A stretch of DNA of 64,000 bases from Neoarius graeffei (Eukaryota > Chordata > Actinopteri > Siluriformes > Ariidae): positions 10,919,798 to 10,983,797 of the forward strand of contig NC_083596.1 of NCBI RefSeq assembly GCF_027579695.1, given 5' to 3'. The notes under the pieces were generated by a model. It did no database searches, was not told where the DNA came from, and was given only the letters and a program-made list of their open reading frames with translations. The position numbers and the translations under genes are program-made. The first letter of the stretch is position 1. Each line of letters begins with the position of its first letter. Shown here one piece after another: positions 1 to 11,119 of the stretch.

Positions 1-152
1 TCTGCTTTGCTTTGATTTGATTTGTTTGCCATTATTAATTGTGAATATGTCCAAATCAATGCTGTTTTATTTTGTCTGTTCATTAGTGTGGCACTGTGGC
101 ACTGTACACTCGGCTTACATCACATGTGATATCTGATGTTGGTATCCAAGCT

Positions 153-534
153 TTTTTTCATCTCACCTCATTATCTGTAGCCGCTTTATCCTGTTCTACA
201 GGGTCGCAGGCAAGCTGGAGCCTATCCCAGCCGACTACGGGCGAAAGGCGGGGTACACCCTGGACAAGTCGCCAGGTCATCACAGGGCTGACACATAGAC
301 ACAGACAACCATTCACACTCACATTCACACCTACGGTCAATTTAGAGTCACCAGTTAACCTAACCTGCATGTCTTTGGACTGTGGGGGAAACCGGAGCAC
401 CCGGAGGAAACCCACGCGGACACGGGGAGAACATGCAAACTCCGCACAGAAAGACCCTCGCCGGCCACGGGGCTCGAACCCGGACCTTCTTGCTGTGAGG
501 CGACGGCGCTAACCACTACACCACCGTGCCGCCC
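153..534 (-). mobile_element. tRNA-derived SINE (DANA/Mermaid-like), full length
   Basis: This is the first of about 20 copies of the dominant repeat, roughly 370 bp long. In its own orientation the head reads GGCGGCACGGTGGTGTAGTG and contains an A-box-like TAGTGGTTAGCGC and a B box GGTTCGAGCCC, as expected of a Pol III promoter inherited from a tRNA. A conserved middle follows (CAGTCCAAAGACATGCAGG), and the 3' end is an ATGAG-type simple tail. An 8-bp direct repeat, TCCAAGCT, flanks this copy at 145-152 and 535-542. It is non-coding; open frames inside it are accidental. The family name is by resemblance from memory. Confidence 0.9.
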
Positions 535-860
535 TCCAAGCTGCTTTTTTTTTTTTTTTAAATGAATGAGTAAATGAGCACAGGATTAGGCCTGATATCA
601 ATATTTATGCATCACCAGTTACAGTAATTAATGAATATATATATTTTTAGGATAGATTAACATTTAAGTGTTCACTAACCTAAACACTTGTATTTACTTG
701 GAAAAAAAAATCAGAAATCTCTAATAAGCTTCGGAGAAATAGATTTTCTGACTGCGAGCTTGAAAGTTGTCGCAAATTAATCTGTACTCTACAGAATACA
801 TCTTTCTTTAACCCTTTATTATGATATCAGGCTCTGATAGAAAACCGTATTATTAACATA

Positions 861-2463
861 CAGTGGTGCTTGAAAGTTTGTGAACCCTTTGGAATTTTCT
901 ATATTTCTGCATAAATATGACCTAAAACATCATCAGATTTTCACACAAGTCCTAAAAGTAGATAAAGAGAACCCAGTTAAACAAATGAGACAAAAATATT
1001 ATACTTGATAATTTATTTATTGAGGAGAATGATCCAATATTACATATCTGTGAGTGGCAAAAGTATGTGAACCTCTAGGATTAGCAGTTAATTTGAAGGT
1101 GAAATTAGAGTCAGGTGTTTTCAGTCAATGGGATGACAATCAGGTGTGAGTGGGCACCCTGTTTTATTTAAAGAACAGGGATCTATCAAAGTCTGATCTT
1201 CACAACACATGTTTGTGGAAATGTATCATGGCACAAACAAAGGAGATTTCTGAGGACGTCAGAAAAAGCGTTGTTGATGCTCATCAGGCTGGAAAAGGTT
1301 ACAAAACCATCTCTAAAGAGTTTGGACTCCACCAATCCACAGTCAGACAGATTGTGTACAAATGGAGGAAATTCAAGACCATTGTTACCCTCCCCAGGAG
1401 TGGTTGACCAACAAAGATCACTCCAAGAGCAAGGCGTGTAATAGTCAGTGAGGTCACAAAGGACCCCAGGGTAACTTCTAAGCAACTGAAGGCCTCTCTC
1501 ACATTGGCTAATGTTCATGAGTCCACCATCAGGGGAACACTGAACAACAATGGTGTGCATGGCAGGGTTGCAAGGAGAAAGCCACTGCTCTCCAGAAAAA
1601 CATTGCTGCTCGTCTGCAGTTTGCTAAAGATCACGTGGACAAGCCAGAAGGCTATTGGAAAAATGTTTTGTGGATGGATGAGACCAAAATAAAACGTTTT
1701 GGTTTAAATGAGAAGCATTATGTTTGGAGAAAGGAAAACATTGCATTCCAGCATAAGAACCTTATCCCATCTGTGAAACATGGTGGTGGTAGTATCATGG
1801 TTTGGGCCTGTTTTGCTGCATCTGGGCCAGGACGGCTTGCCATCGTTGATGGAGCAATGAAGTCTGAATTATACCAGTGAATTCTAAAGGAAAATGTCAG
1901 GACATCTGTCCATGAACTGAATCTCAAGAGAAGGTGGGTCATGCAGCAAGACAACGACCCTAAGCACACAAGTCGTTCTACCAAAGAATGGTTAAAGAAG
2001 AATAAAGTGAATGTTTTGGAATGGCCAAGTCAAAGTCCTGACCTTAATCCAACCAAAATGTTGTGGAAGGACGTGAAGCGAGCAGTTCATGTGAGGAAAC
2101 CCACCAACATCCCAGAGCTGAAGCTGTTCTGTATGGAGGAACGGGCTAAAATTCCTCCAAGCCGGTGTGCAGGACTGATCAACAGTTACCGGAAACGTTT
2201 AGTTGCAGTTATTGCTGCACAAGGGGGTCACACCAGATACTGAAAGCAAAAGTTCACTTACTTTTGCCACTCACAGATATGTAATATTGGATCATTTTCC
2301 TCAATAAATAAATGACCAAGTATAATAATTTTGCCTCATTTGTTTAACTGGGTTCTCTTTATCTACTTTTAAGACGTGTGTAAAAATCTGATGATGTTTT
2401 AGGTCATATTTATGCAGAAATATAGAAAATTCTAAAGGGTTCACAAACTTTCAAGCACCACTG
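861..2463 (+). mobile_element. Tc1-like DNA transposon, decayed, long terminal inverted repeats
   Basis: The ends are exact inverted copies (CAGTGGTGCTTGAAAG... and its complement) and sit between TA dinucleotides at 859-860 and 2464-2465, the Tc1/mariner target. The inverted repeats are about 215 bp (861-1078 and 2247-2463) and differ at only a handful of positions. Within each arm a related motif recurs near the inner edge (GCAAAAGTATGTGAACC), which suggests the IR/DR arrangement. The total length of 1603 bp is the usual full length, so this copy is complete in structure but dead in coding capacity. Confidence 0.92.
1228..2243 (+). pseudogene. Tc1-family transposase pseudogene
   Basis: The reading starts at the ATG at 1228 (MAQTKEISEDVRKSV) with the paired-like helix-turn-helix segment of Tc1 transposases (HQSTVRQIVYKW). 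It is broken by a TGA at 1405-1407 inside the segment that normally reads RSGRPTK, by a frameshift near 1598, and by a second TGA at 1878-1880 where a Trp codon is expected. The catalytic core is still recognisable: the first Asp in WMDETK and the second in QQDNDPKHTS. The third acidic residue is lost, since NPTKMLW replaces the usual NPIExLW (Glu to Lys). The terminal stop is at 2241-2243. It cannot make an active protein. Confidence 0.9.
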
Positions 2464-3840
2464 TAGGCATGAAAAGACATAAAACATGCCTGGATACAAG
2501 TTTATTCTATTTAGACTTGAAAATGATCCTGTCAAAATTTCATTCAGGTCATACTGTACTTGAAAATCGGTTTTTATTTTACTTCTAATCACTTGTCTTA
2601 AATCTAAACAGAGTCTTGTGTGTGTGTGTGTGTGTGTGTGAATGTGGACACACAGTAAATCACCTGTCAGGGTCACATTACCAGGCTTGCTCTAATCCAA
2701 GTAGTGTTCTGTTAAGTTCTGGTTTCAAAGATACGATGCCATACAATGAAATGAGAGCTGTTTTGTCCATAATGTAATAAAAAAAATCAATTTACTGTAT
2801 ACACAATAATACACAACATCTTTGTTTAATTATACCTGTCGGTTTGTGATGACGAGTGCTTCATTTACTACAGCAGGATGGCTGTTTGAATGATTGAATG
2901 ATGACACTCTATCCATTAATGACATTCAGTGCCTTCAGGAGTCAAATGACTGGGGGACATATGCCACTGATGTGATATAATTACGTAATTTATCATATCG
3001 TTGTTGTTTTCTTGCTGTATTTACATAATTTTTTTTGGGGGGGGTTAAATCTGCTTCGTACTCAACCAGGACTCCCTTGGTTCTGGCACCCTGATGATAT
3101 CAATTATGCGAAGGAACTAGATCTGGAGATGAGCACAAATCCAATTCAGATACTTCCCATTAACTCCATTTTCTACAAGGCTTCATCTCCCAAAGCCGTA
3201 CGAGCACAGAAACAGTGCGTATTGATTCGTTGGTAGTTTCCACCAAGCTTATCTTAATGCACTTATGGAGAAGGCCCCAGTCTGAACAGCTGCCCAGGTC
3301 ACAATCTACAGCATGCAAGGCTCCTAAATTATTCAGGATGTCTCCCCCACCCCCAGCCAGACCTCCATTAATGATGTCACCCAACCCCGCGGAGCCAGAC
3401 GCTTTCCCAAGGGATGGCAGGATGAAGATTGGGCGCTGCTTTACACTACAATCCACTCCATTTCTGTAGTAATTTAGAGCTGTTCTTGTTCTAAAATACA
3501 TTCATGTGGAGTAGAGCGTCCTGAAGGAGCATTTGGAAATACATAAGCTTGATAATAATGTAGTAATGGCAATACTGAGACCTAGATAGCAAATTAAAGC
3601 AAATTATATTTCTAACTGTTCCCAAGTAAATTGATTATTCATTATGTGAAGTTTTCCTGTACAGGATAATAGCATGTTATGCATTTTCGGTAAATACCGT
3701 CATGCTTTTATCATTTTGTCACAGAGCAGCTTTACAGAGAACCCTAATGAGTAAGCCAGACATTGGCTAGTGGCAAGGAAAAACTCCCTGAGAAGACATA
3801 AGGAAGAAAGCTTTCTTTTCTGGGTGATGGATAATGGGAT
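2464..3840. other. No recognised gene; (TG)n microsatellite at 2616-2640
   Basis: I recognise no gene here. A pure TG run occupies 2616-2640. Around 3060-3500 there are open frames on both strands. The minus-strand one, with a Gly-rich stretch (GLGDIINGGLAGGGG), reminded me weakly of the calpain small subunit N-terminus, but no EF-hand or other domain follows and no splice sites support it. Confidence 0.5.
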
Positions 3841-4211
3841 GGTGGCATGGTGGTGTAGAGGTTAGCGCTGTCACCTCACAGCAAGAAGGTTCTGGGTTTG
3901 AGCCCAGTGGGCGACGAGGGCCTTTCTGTGTGGAGTTTGCATGTTCTCTCCGTGTCTGTGTGGGTTTCCTCTGGGTGCTCTGGTTTCCCCAACAATCCAA
4001 AGACATGCAGGTTAGACTAATTGGTGGCTCTAACTTGACTGTAGGTGTGATTGTGAGTGCGAACGGTTGTTTGTCTTTATGTGTCAGCCCTGTGATGATC
4101 TGGTGACTTGTCCAGGGTGTATCCTGCCTCTCGCCCATAGTCAGCTGGGATAGGCTCCAGCTTGCCCGCGACCCTGCGCAGGATAAGCGGCTACAGATAA
4201 CGGATGGATAG
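3841..4211 (+). mobile_element. Old, diverged tRNA-derived SINE
   Basis: It has the same head, middle and 3' region as the young SINEs (GGTGGCATGGTGGTGTAGAG; GACATGCAGGTTAGACTAAT) but with many substitutions and an imperfect flanking repeat (TAATGGGAT versus TAGTGGGAT). This marks an older insertion than most copies in the window. Confidence 0.85.
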
Positions 4212-4264
4212 TGGGATTATAAGTCATTACGCTACAGAGGTGTAGAAGAGTAAAGACTAATATT

Positions 4265-5105
4265 ATTAGGCATGTTGAAAGGATGTTCAGGATGATGGCA
4301 TGGTCCTTTTCTAGTTGTTGTAGGCAGCTCACAACTTTTTGTTTGTAACTGTTGGTGGGATCCCGCCTCAGGGTTTCGTAGGTGGTTGTGTCACTGAGGG
4401 GACTGGTCATCTTTGAGTGGTAGTCCACTGTGTTTAGCACCCCTTTGTCAGCAGGAAGGATGGTGATGTTCCAGTCTCTTTGAAGCAATGTAAGAGCCCT
4501 CCTTTCTTGGATGGTGAGGTTGGAGAGGGGTGCTTTTGCACTGGCGAGGGCGGCTGATACTTTCAGTCTAAATTGTTCCACTTCTGTGTTGGTCAAATTG
4601 TTGTTTCTGATGGCTGACTCTGTGGCTGTGATGAGATCTAACATTGATACCTGCTCTGGTGAAACTGCAAAGTTTAGTCCTTTGGATAAAACATCCTTCT
4701 CTGGTTGGGTGAGTTCCCTGTCAGATAAGTTCTTCACCCTCTTCAACTGGATGCCAGGTTGTGTTGCCTGGTCAGATTTCTTCCTCCAAGTCAGCACTTC
4801 TGTCTTGTGGGAAGAGGTGGTTTTAGATAGCAATGTTTGAAATTTGCATATCTGTCGTTCTTTGCCTTTGTTGTGTTGTGAGATCCGTGCCTTCTTAAAG
4901 AACTCAGACTCATTCCAACACTTCCCTGGGAAGAAGTGCTGTCAGTTCTTCAAACATCAGTTCAGTCTTGGTTTGGAGGGCATTGATGGTGAAATATACT
5001 TATCTCACTCTTTCGTTGAGAATCTGGTTCTGGGTCTTCTGGAGGATTCTTTCTATTCTGTGTCCTTTGACAGCAGAACCCAGGCCAGGAATCTGGCTGA
5101 TAGGC
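4265..5105 (-). mobile_element. Penelope-like retroelement fragment (N-terminal part before and into RT)
   Basis: Read on the minus strand, about 200 codons from 4833 down to about 4265 are open. They carry LTQPEKDVLSKGLNFAVSP followed by a basic region and NITILPADKG, a hallmark of the start of the Penelope-like RT domain. Sequence upstream on the same strand (to about 5105) continues in broken frames (MFEELTALLPREV) typical of the element's N-terminal region. The rest of the RT and the GIY-YIG endonuclease are missing, so this is a truncated dead copy. DIRS-type RTs can share the ADKG motif, so the class assignment is not certain. Confidence 0.6.
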
Positions 5106-5620
5106 GATGAGCTTATGCCATCATGTGTTGTCTGTCGTTTGTCCAGCGTTGTCCACATTTCATGGAAATTACTTCTCCTCTCTCAATTCTTCACCTATTT
5201 TTATTCCTTTTGGCAGGAAGGTAGGTCTGCCTGGGGTGCATATAGCTTCTACCCAAATTTGCATAATTGCAATTAATAATGAAGATATGGAGTAATTAAG
5301 CCCTAACGAGCAGTTTCCACACACATCTCTTCTTCTCCCTCAGTTCTTCATCGATTTTGATTCTTTCTGGCATGAAGGTAGGGGTACCCAGGGTGCATAT
5401 AACTTCTACCCAGATTTGCTTTATTACAATTATTAATGAAGTTATGGACTAATTGAGCCTTAATGAGCAGTTCAACAAAAATTGCTTCTTCTTGGTCAGT
5501 TCCTCGCCATTTTGGATTTTTGCAAATAGGTCGGTATTCCTAGGGTGGATATCGCTTCTATATATAGCTTGTATAGTGTATATAGCTTGCAACATTTATT
5601 GCGCAATGTGGCCCACTTTA
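5106..5620. repeat. Diverged tandem repeat, about three units of 130-180 bp
   Basis: A block containing TCTTTCTGGCATGAAGGTAGG, GGGTGCATATAACTTCTACCC and AATTATTAATGAAGTTATGG recurs at about 5190-5310, 5330-5470 and 5490-5590 with growing divergence. It is non-coding. It lies directly beside the Penelope-like fragment and could be part of that element's terminal repeats or an independent minisatellite. Confidence 0.6.
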
Positions 5621-5739
5621 GATCGTTCCTTCTGGACTAGACGGGGCCGGAGTGAGCTACGCCGTCACTGACGGTCTCGTTTACTTATCTGTTTTTGTCG
5701 AACTTACATATTTTACTTGTTGTAGGGTTCAACTATGAA

Positions 5740-6301
5740 CCTTTAAGGCTTTAAAGATGGCTGGAGTCTCATCACATCGCTCCTGTGTCGGATGGCCCCA
5801 TATGGACAGTTGAAAGTCGCACTTGGAAGACGGCTCTGGACACTTACAGTAATACATTTATGCCTGAAGACCACAGTTGACTTGTGAACTTTAGGACTGC
5901 AATTGTCATGAACAGTTTTGCACGCAAGTTTCCATCAACGAACAGTTTATAACTTTAAAAAAGCAGGCTTCATGTTAAAACTATAATGAATTTCCTGGTT
6001 TAACAGTTATACTTTGTGACTACTGTATATAGGACACAGTTATAGAAGCAAGTTATTTATAATCACGCTATCTGTTATCACCCAGATGAGGCTGGGTTCC
6101 CTTTTGAGTCTGGTTCCTCTCGAGGCTTCTTCCTCATGTTGTCTGAGGGAGTTTTTCCTCACCATCGTCACCACAGGCTTGCTCATCGGGGATAAATTAG
6201 GCATAAAATTAGCTCATGTTTAAAGTTTTTAATTTTCTGTAAAGCTGCTTTGCGACAATGTCTGTTGTTCAAAGCGCTATACAAATAAACTTGACTTGAC
6301 T
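5740..6301 (+). mobile_element. LINE/SINE-type 3' end with TTGAC tail
   Basis: The segment GAGTCTGGTTCCTCTCGAGG ... GCTTGCTCATCGGGGATAAA ... GCGCTATACAAATAAACTTG ends in a short TTGACTTGACT tail, as in target-primed retrotransposons. A second copy with the same order and a TTGATTTGATT tail lies at 52100-52540. No coding capacity is visible. The element class is inferred from the tail structure; I cannot name the family. Confidence 0.7.
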
Positions 6302-7313
6302 GGCTTTCTAAACAGTGTCAGTCAAAGAACCCTTTAGAAGGTTTAGATTTGTGTGTACTTACCATCATTCATGACTGCACATCATTTCATTATCTGTGTA
6401 TAGAAACGGAACAGGATCCACGTAGTTGCGATACTGAAGGAGCTGTTATTTTAATCTCGGATATTCAGAAACCACAATCGCAATCAGAGCTTTAGATCTT
6501 CGTCTCCTTCACAGCGTCTCAATGTTCTGTCCTCAGACTATAACAAGAATCTGCACTATAGTATATTTTCACTTATTTTATGTGAAACATGAATCGCCGA
6601 CGTGTTCCCAGAGCAGGCCTTTTTGCCCACTGCTGTGGAAAATGAGCATACTGACACTTTTCAGAAAATTCCAAGAAAGCTGTGGTAGATCAGCCAAGTT
6701 CTCTCGCTAGCTGGAAATATATTCACCGTTTGGTTTGTTTAAATGATTGGCTTTGGGTCACACTGAGGAGCCACTTGGAAATCCTGGAAACCATCCAGGG
6801 AATTTGCTTTTATGAGTTCACCATCTCGTAGGGAGTGGATTTGGCAGGAGGGAGATGTTTGTTATGAATTCTAATAACTTCTCCGTATGGATAGTAGCAT
6901 GATTGTGGAGCTTGACGCCATATGCAAGCATGTGTTTGTTCATGATACTGGTTAATGGATCCTCAGTGACACCAGCAGTGATATTTATTATTTTAATGAT
7001 CGGATATGGTTACACACTAATTCAATACAAGGAAATGACGATTAGATTGATTTTTGACTCAAATGCACGTGAATGGTCCCGTTCAGTTGAGCAGAGAACA
7101 CAAGGGCAATCCTTCGAGTATCATATAAAATGGTGTCAAATTGTCTGTGTTACCATTTATAGATGGACTTTTTCATTCTTTCAGTGGCTCAGATTGTAGC
7201 TTTTTAAAACTAAATGGAGTGTATGCATTAATACTGCAACTGGCATTACAGTAAATATCGTGAGTATCAATATACTTTTACATAATGAAGCTCCTTGAAA
7301 AATCTATTTCTTA
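6302..7313. other. Intergenic, nothing recognised
   Basis: AT-rich single-copy-looking sequence. The open frame around 6903-7199 has a hydrophobic start but no family resemblance, no splice context and ordinary composition, so I do not call it. Confidence 0.5.
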
Positions 7314-7497
7314 CACACTCACCGGCTACTTTATTAGGAACACCCATCCACCTGCTGTTCTGTTTTATGCAGTTCTCTAATCAGCCGATCCCTTGACAGC
7401 AGCACAATGCATCAAATCATGCAGATACAAATCAAGAGCTTCAGTTTATTAATGTTCACTTCAAAGATCAGAATGGGGAACAACTGTGATCTCAAAC

Positions 7498-8674
7498 CAG
7501 AGGTGGACAAAAGTACCCAACTTCATTACTTAAGTCAAAGTACGGATCCCACTGGTCAAATGTTACTCCGATACAAATGAAAGTTGTCCAGTCAAATTTC
7601 TACTTAAGTTAAAGTACTGAAGTACTTGCTTTTAAGTATTAAAAGTAAATTTTCTGTCAACGCATCGTTATATTATTGCCAGAACACTTACAAAACCTAA
7701 CGCCATTACCAAAGACAGAAATGTGAATTCACAAAATGAATGCATGCTGTGCCATCATGGTGGTTTAACATTAAGCTAGCTAGTCAGTGAAACTCCACCT
7801 GACATGCTAGCAAACTCTTTTCAAACTCGAAATCATATTAGGTAGCTAACGCTACTAGAAAAGAAAGATTTCTACATTCTGTTTATTTGGCAAGATTATG
7901 CTAAAACATATTTCTGAAAGGAATTCAGATAAGTTAACATTTATGTTAGCGTAACTCCGTTTTTACATGCTAACTAACAGCGTCCAAGTTAACTAGCTGT
8001 GTGTTAACGTTAGCCGTGGACAAGGCTACGGCAACTTGGCGGGCAAATCCACAGAAAGTCATTTGACTAACCAGACTGCATAGCTACGTTTGCAACGTTA
8101 TCGCTAGCTCTAAAAGCACAGACAACTTCATTACAAGCTTTCTCTTGGAATAAAACGTTTACATCCCTCAATATGCTTCCGCAGGTTGGACGGCGAGTTT
8201 TTGTAGGCCGTGATATGGTTCGTTTTCGGCAAACAAAGCAAACATTTAAAATGAAATGAATCTTTAATCCTTTCTGAAAACTGAAACATGGGTTCTAGGT
8301 AAAGCCATGAGTACGTGCATTCTCCAGAAGAACCGCCTCCTTCCATTCTGCCATCAACTGATCGTGTTCAAATAACGCTGAGAAATCATTGAACTTGATT
8401 TTATACAGTCTATGGACAAGACGTGACTCTAGTGATTACTGATCGGCTGTCTCAGTGTCACCTATGAAAAAAACATCCACTTTCAAAGCTGCTTCATAGT
8501 GACAAGTAACGAGGACCTTGACAGAAATGTAGTGGAGTGAAAAGTACGATATTTGCCTTTCAAATGTAGTGAATAAGTTTCCAAAAAAATAATATTCAAG
8601 TAAAGTACAGATACTCAAAAAGTGTACTTAAGTACAGCACTCAAGTAAATCTACTTTGCTACTGTCCACCTCTG
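7498..8674 (-). mobile_element. hAT-type non-autonomous transposon with perfect 8-bp target duplication
   Basis: The termini CAGAGGTGGAC and GTCCACCTCTG are inverted repeats flanked by identical 8-bp duplications TCTCAAAC (7490-7497 and 8675-8682), the hAT signature. The subterminal regions are rich in ACTTAAGT/AAGTAC motifs, as is usual for fish hAT elements. The only coding remnant is a BED-finger exon on the minus strand. Insertion was after the host MITE, which it splits. Confidence 0.9.
8131..8346 (-). pseudogene. BED-type zinc-finger exon of a hAT transposase
   Basis: An open stretch of 71 codons begins MEGGGSSGECTYSWLYLEP and contains FHFKCLLCLPKTNHITAYKN followed by SPSNLRKHIEGCH-like residues. 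The C-x2-C pair and the LRKH histidine match a BED finger, the N-terminal DNA-binding domain of hAT transposases. No RNase-H core or dimerisation domain remains within the element, so it is a remnant first exon. Whether any protein is made is unknown. Confidence 0.65.
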
Positions 8675-8817
8675 TCTCAAACTGTGACTTTCTTTCACTG
8701 TGGTATGGGTGTTGGTTTGAGCCAGATGGACTGGTTTGAATATTTCAGAAACTGCTGATCTCCTGGGGTTTTCACACACAACCGTCTCTAGAGTTTACAC
8801 AGAATGGTACAAAAACA

Positions 8818-9198
8818 GGCGGCACGGTGGTGTAGTGGATAGCGCTGTCGCCTCACAGCAAGAAGGTCCTGGGTTCGAGCCCCGGGGCCGGCGAGGGCCT
8901 TTCTGTGTGGAGTTTGCATGTTCTCCCCGTGTCCACGTGGGTTTCCTCCGGGTGCTCCGGTTTCCCCCACAGTCCAAAGACATGCAGGTTAGGTTAACTG
9001 GTGACTCTAAATTGAGCGTAGGTGTGAATGTGAGTGTGAATGGCTGTCTGTGTCTATGTGTCAGCCCTGTGATGATCTGGCGACTTGTCCAGGGTGTACC
9101 CCGCCTTTCGCCCGTAGTCAGCTGGGATAGGCTCCAGCTTGCCTGCGACCCTGTAGAAGGATAAAGCGGCTAGAGATAATGAGATGAGATGAGATGAG
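8818..9198 (+). mobile_element. tRNA-derived SINE
   Basis: Full-length copy with head, B box and an (ATGAG)n tail. A perfect 14-bp duplication ATGGTACAAAAACA flanks it (8804-8817 and 9199-9212). It interrupts the transposase remnant of the surrounding MITE. Confidence 0.95.
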
Positions 9199-9618
9199 AT
9201 GGTACAAAAACATTGAGTTGAGTGAGTGACAGTTCTGTGGGTGGAAAAAAACGCCTTGCTGATAAGAGAGATCAGAGGAAAATGGCCAGATTCGAAGGAT
9301 ATAGCAACTCATATAATCACTCTTTACAACGGTGGTGAGCAGAAAAGCATCTCAGCATACAACAGCAGAAGAGCACATTGGGTTCCACTCCTGCAGCCAA
9401 GAACAGGAATCTGAGAATCAAGAACAAGTTCCTATTAAAGTGGCGGGTGAGTGTACATAAAGCAATTTCTCTTGTGAGCTGCACATTACATTTACGAACA
9501 ACGAACAAAATTGTATCAATATTTCTCATGTCCTTGTTTCATCATTAAAAAAAACCCCAAGATAACATAACATTTAGCTCAAATCTAAGCTCACTAACTA
9601 GTTAGCAAAGTATACTTA

Positions 9619-10147
9619 ACAGTTATTCCGTGAAATCGAGTCGTACATGAGCTGATAGCTGACGAGGCGCGTAGCACTGAGTCGGCTATAATCCATGTAC
9701 GACGAGATTGAGTGGAATAACTGTTTTATTCTATCCACAGTCACTGGATTTTGAGAAAAGGAACATATTTATTTTATTTTTTGCAAATTCGATAAATAAA
9801 AACTTTATACAAAATGTCCGACGAAATCATTTCCGCTGAGAATGTAAACGAACCGGCGAAATGACAGGAGCAATTTGTGAAAAATGCTATAATAATAATT
9901 CTTGAAAAATAAAAAAGATACGTTTTTGCCATCAAACACTTTTATTCCATATTTTGTTGCTTTTTTTGTATTTTGGGGGGGGGGTTTCTTTTTGAGTAGA
10001 ATTTTTATTTTGTCCTCGGTTGGTTCAGCAACACGCTCCGCCATTTTGTTTTTCTCAACTCACGGTATATGAGCTGATATCCTAGTAGTAGAGTAGCCAA
10101 TCAGAGCGCGCGATTGCTCATATCCAGTGAATGTGGATAGAATAATT
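9619..10147 (-). mobile_element. Family-H foldback element, copy H1
   Basis: The left end is a hairpin (9619-9724) whose two arms, GAGTCGTACATGAGCTGATAG and the complement around GTACGACGAGATTGAG, flank a GC-rich loop. An inner inverted repeat follows: TTATTCTATCCACA-TCACTGGAT near 9726 and its complement at 10122-10144. Related copies lie at 20938-21594, 36852-37764 and 62692-63812. The minus strand carries a short exon-like frame (10044 down to about 9930) starting MAERVAEPTEDKIK. No transposase is present, and I do not recognise a named family. Confidence 0.75.
9930..10044 (-). other. First-exon-like frame of family H (MAERVAEPTED...)
   Basis: The frame begins at the ATG at 10044 with MAERVAEPTEDKIKILLKKK and runs to KVFDG. 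In copies H2, H3 and H4 the same point is followed by GTAAGAA, a good splice donor; here the donor reads GCAAAAA and is lost. The peptide resembles from memory the N-terminal segment of KIAA1958/ZMYM-like fish proteins that are amplified with transposons. H3 has lost the start codon (ACG) and H4 has a frameshift, so the exon is decaying in most copies. Confidence 0.45.
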
Positions 10148-10736
10148 TATATTATACAGCATTTTATGCGCCATTTGTTTAACCAGGAATGAAATTGCAG
10201 CAGATCACAATGATTTCTGGGCAGCTCCTTCTCCTGATGTCTACAGCTACACTATTGGTTTGTTCCCTCAACCTACCAAGATGACATCTAACAAATTTTA
10301 CTTGTGCTAATAGAGTAAAGATGGCATCTGGGATTCTCCCAAGGGGAAACGAAGAGGAGAGGTTAAAGAGATTAGTGAAATGTGACATTTGGAGGAAAAC
10401 GTAACAAGCTATCTAATATTCCCATTTTAACCTGTGAAAAAAGTACTGTAATTGCTTTGTATAGCTTCTTTACCAGTGCAATTTCTATAAATCACTCTTC
10501 TAACATTTCGAACACAACCCGTTCTATGAGATTTAATGATTACAAAAGGAAAAAAAGAAAAGGCCAAGTTTTTTTCAGACCTGACTTTGTTCCGAGATGG
10601 ATTTCAGAACCACAAAAAATGTCAACAAATGCCTGAACTAAGAAAAACTATGACACGGGAATATTTTGTCTCACAGTTTTTCCATGATGTGCTAGAAATT
10701 ACGTGAGTGTTGTATGTCTATAAGCACTGAAGAGTC

Positions 10737-11107
10737 TCATCTCATTATCTCTAGCTGCTTTATCTTGTTCTACAGGGTCGCAGGCAAGCTGGAGCCTATC
10801 CCAGCTGACGACGGGCGAAAGGCGGGGTACACCCTGGACAAGTCACCAGGTCATCGCAGGGCCGACACATAGACACAGACAACCATTCACACTCACATTC
10901 ACACCTACGGTCAATTTAGAGTCACCAGTTAACCTAACCTGCATGTCTTTGGACTGTGGGGGAAACCGGAGCACCCGGAGGAAACCCACGCGGACACGGG
11001 GAGAACATGCAAACTCCGCACAGAAAGGCCCTCGCCGGCCACGGGGCTCGAACCCGGACCTTCTTGCTGTGAGGCGACAGCGCTAACCACTACACCATCG
11101 TGCCGCC
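10737..11107 (-). mobile_element. tRNA-derived SINE
   Basis: Full-length minus-strand copy with a perfect 12-bp duplication CACTGAAGAGTC at 10725-10736 and 11108-11119. Confidence 0.95.
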
Positions 11108-11119
11108 CACTGAAGAGTC

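Larger units (their letters stand above)
7314..9453 (+). mobile_element. Tc1/mariner-derived MITE, interrupted by a hAT element and a SINE
   Basis: The ends CACTCACCGGCTACTTTATTAGG and CCTATTAAAGTGGCGGGTGAGTG are inverted repeats next to TA. Subtracting the two insertions leaves about 560 bp, matching a second copy at 38648-39199. Between them the MITE retains the start of a Tc1-type transposase: at 8736-8817 it reads NISETADLLGFSHTTVSRVY, a helix-turn-helix, and after the SINE it continues with GEQKSIS. It is an internally deleted relative of a full transposon, mobilised in trans if at all. Confidence 0.8.

Noticed and set aside
3160-3501. Minus-strand frame with GLGDIINGGLAGGGG as a calpain small-subunit exon
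   Set aside because: Only a Gly-rich stretch matches; there is no EF-hand exon, no splice site and no neighbouring exon.
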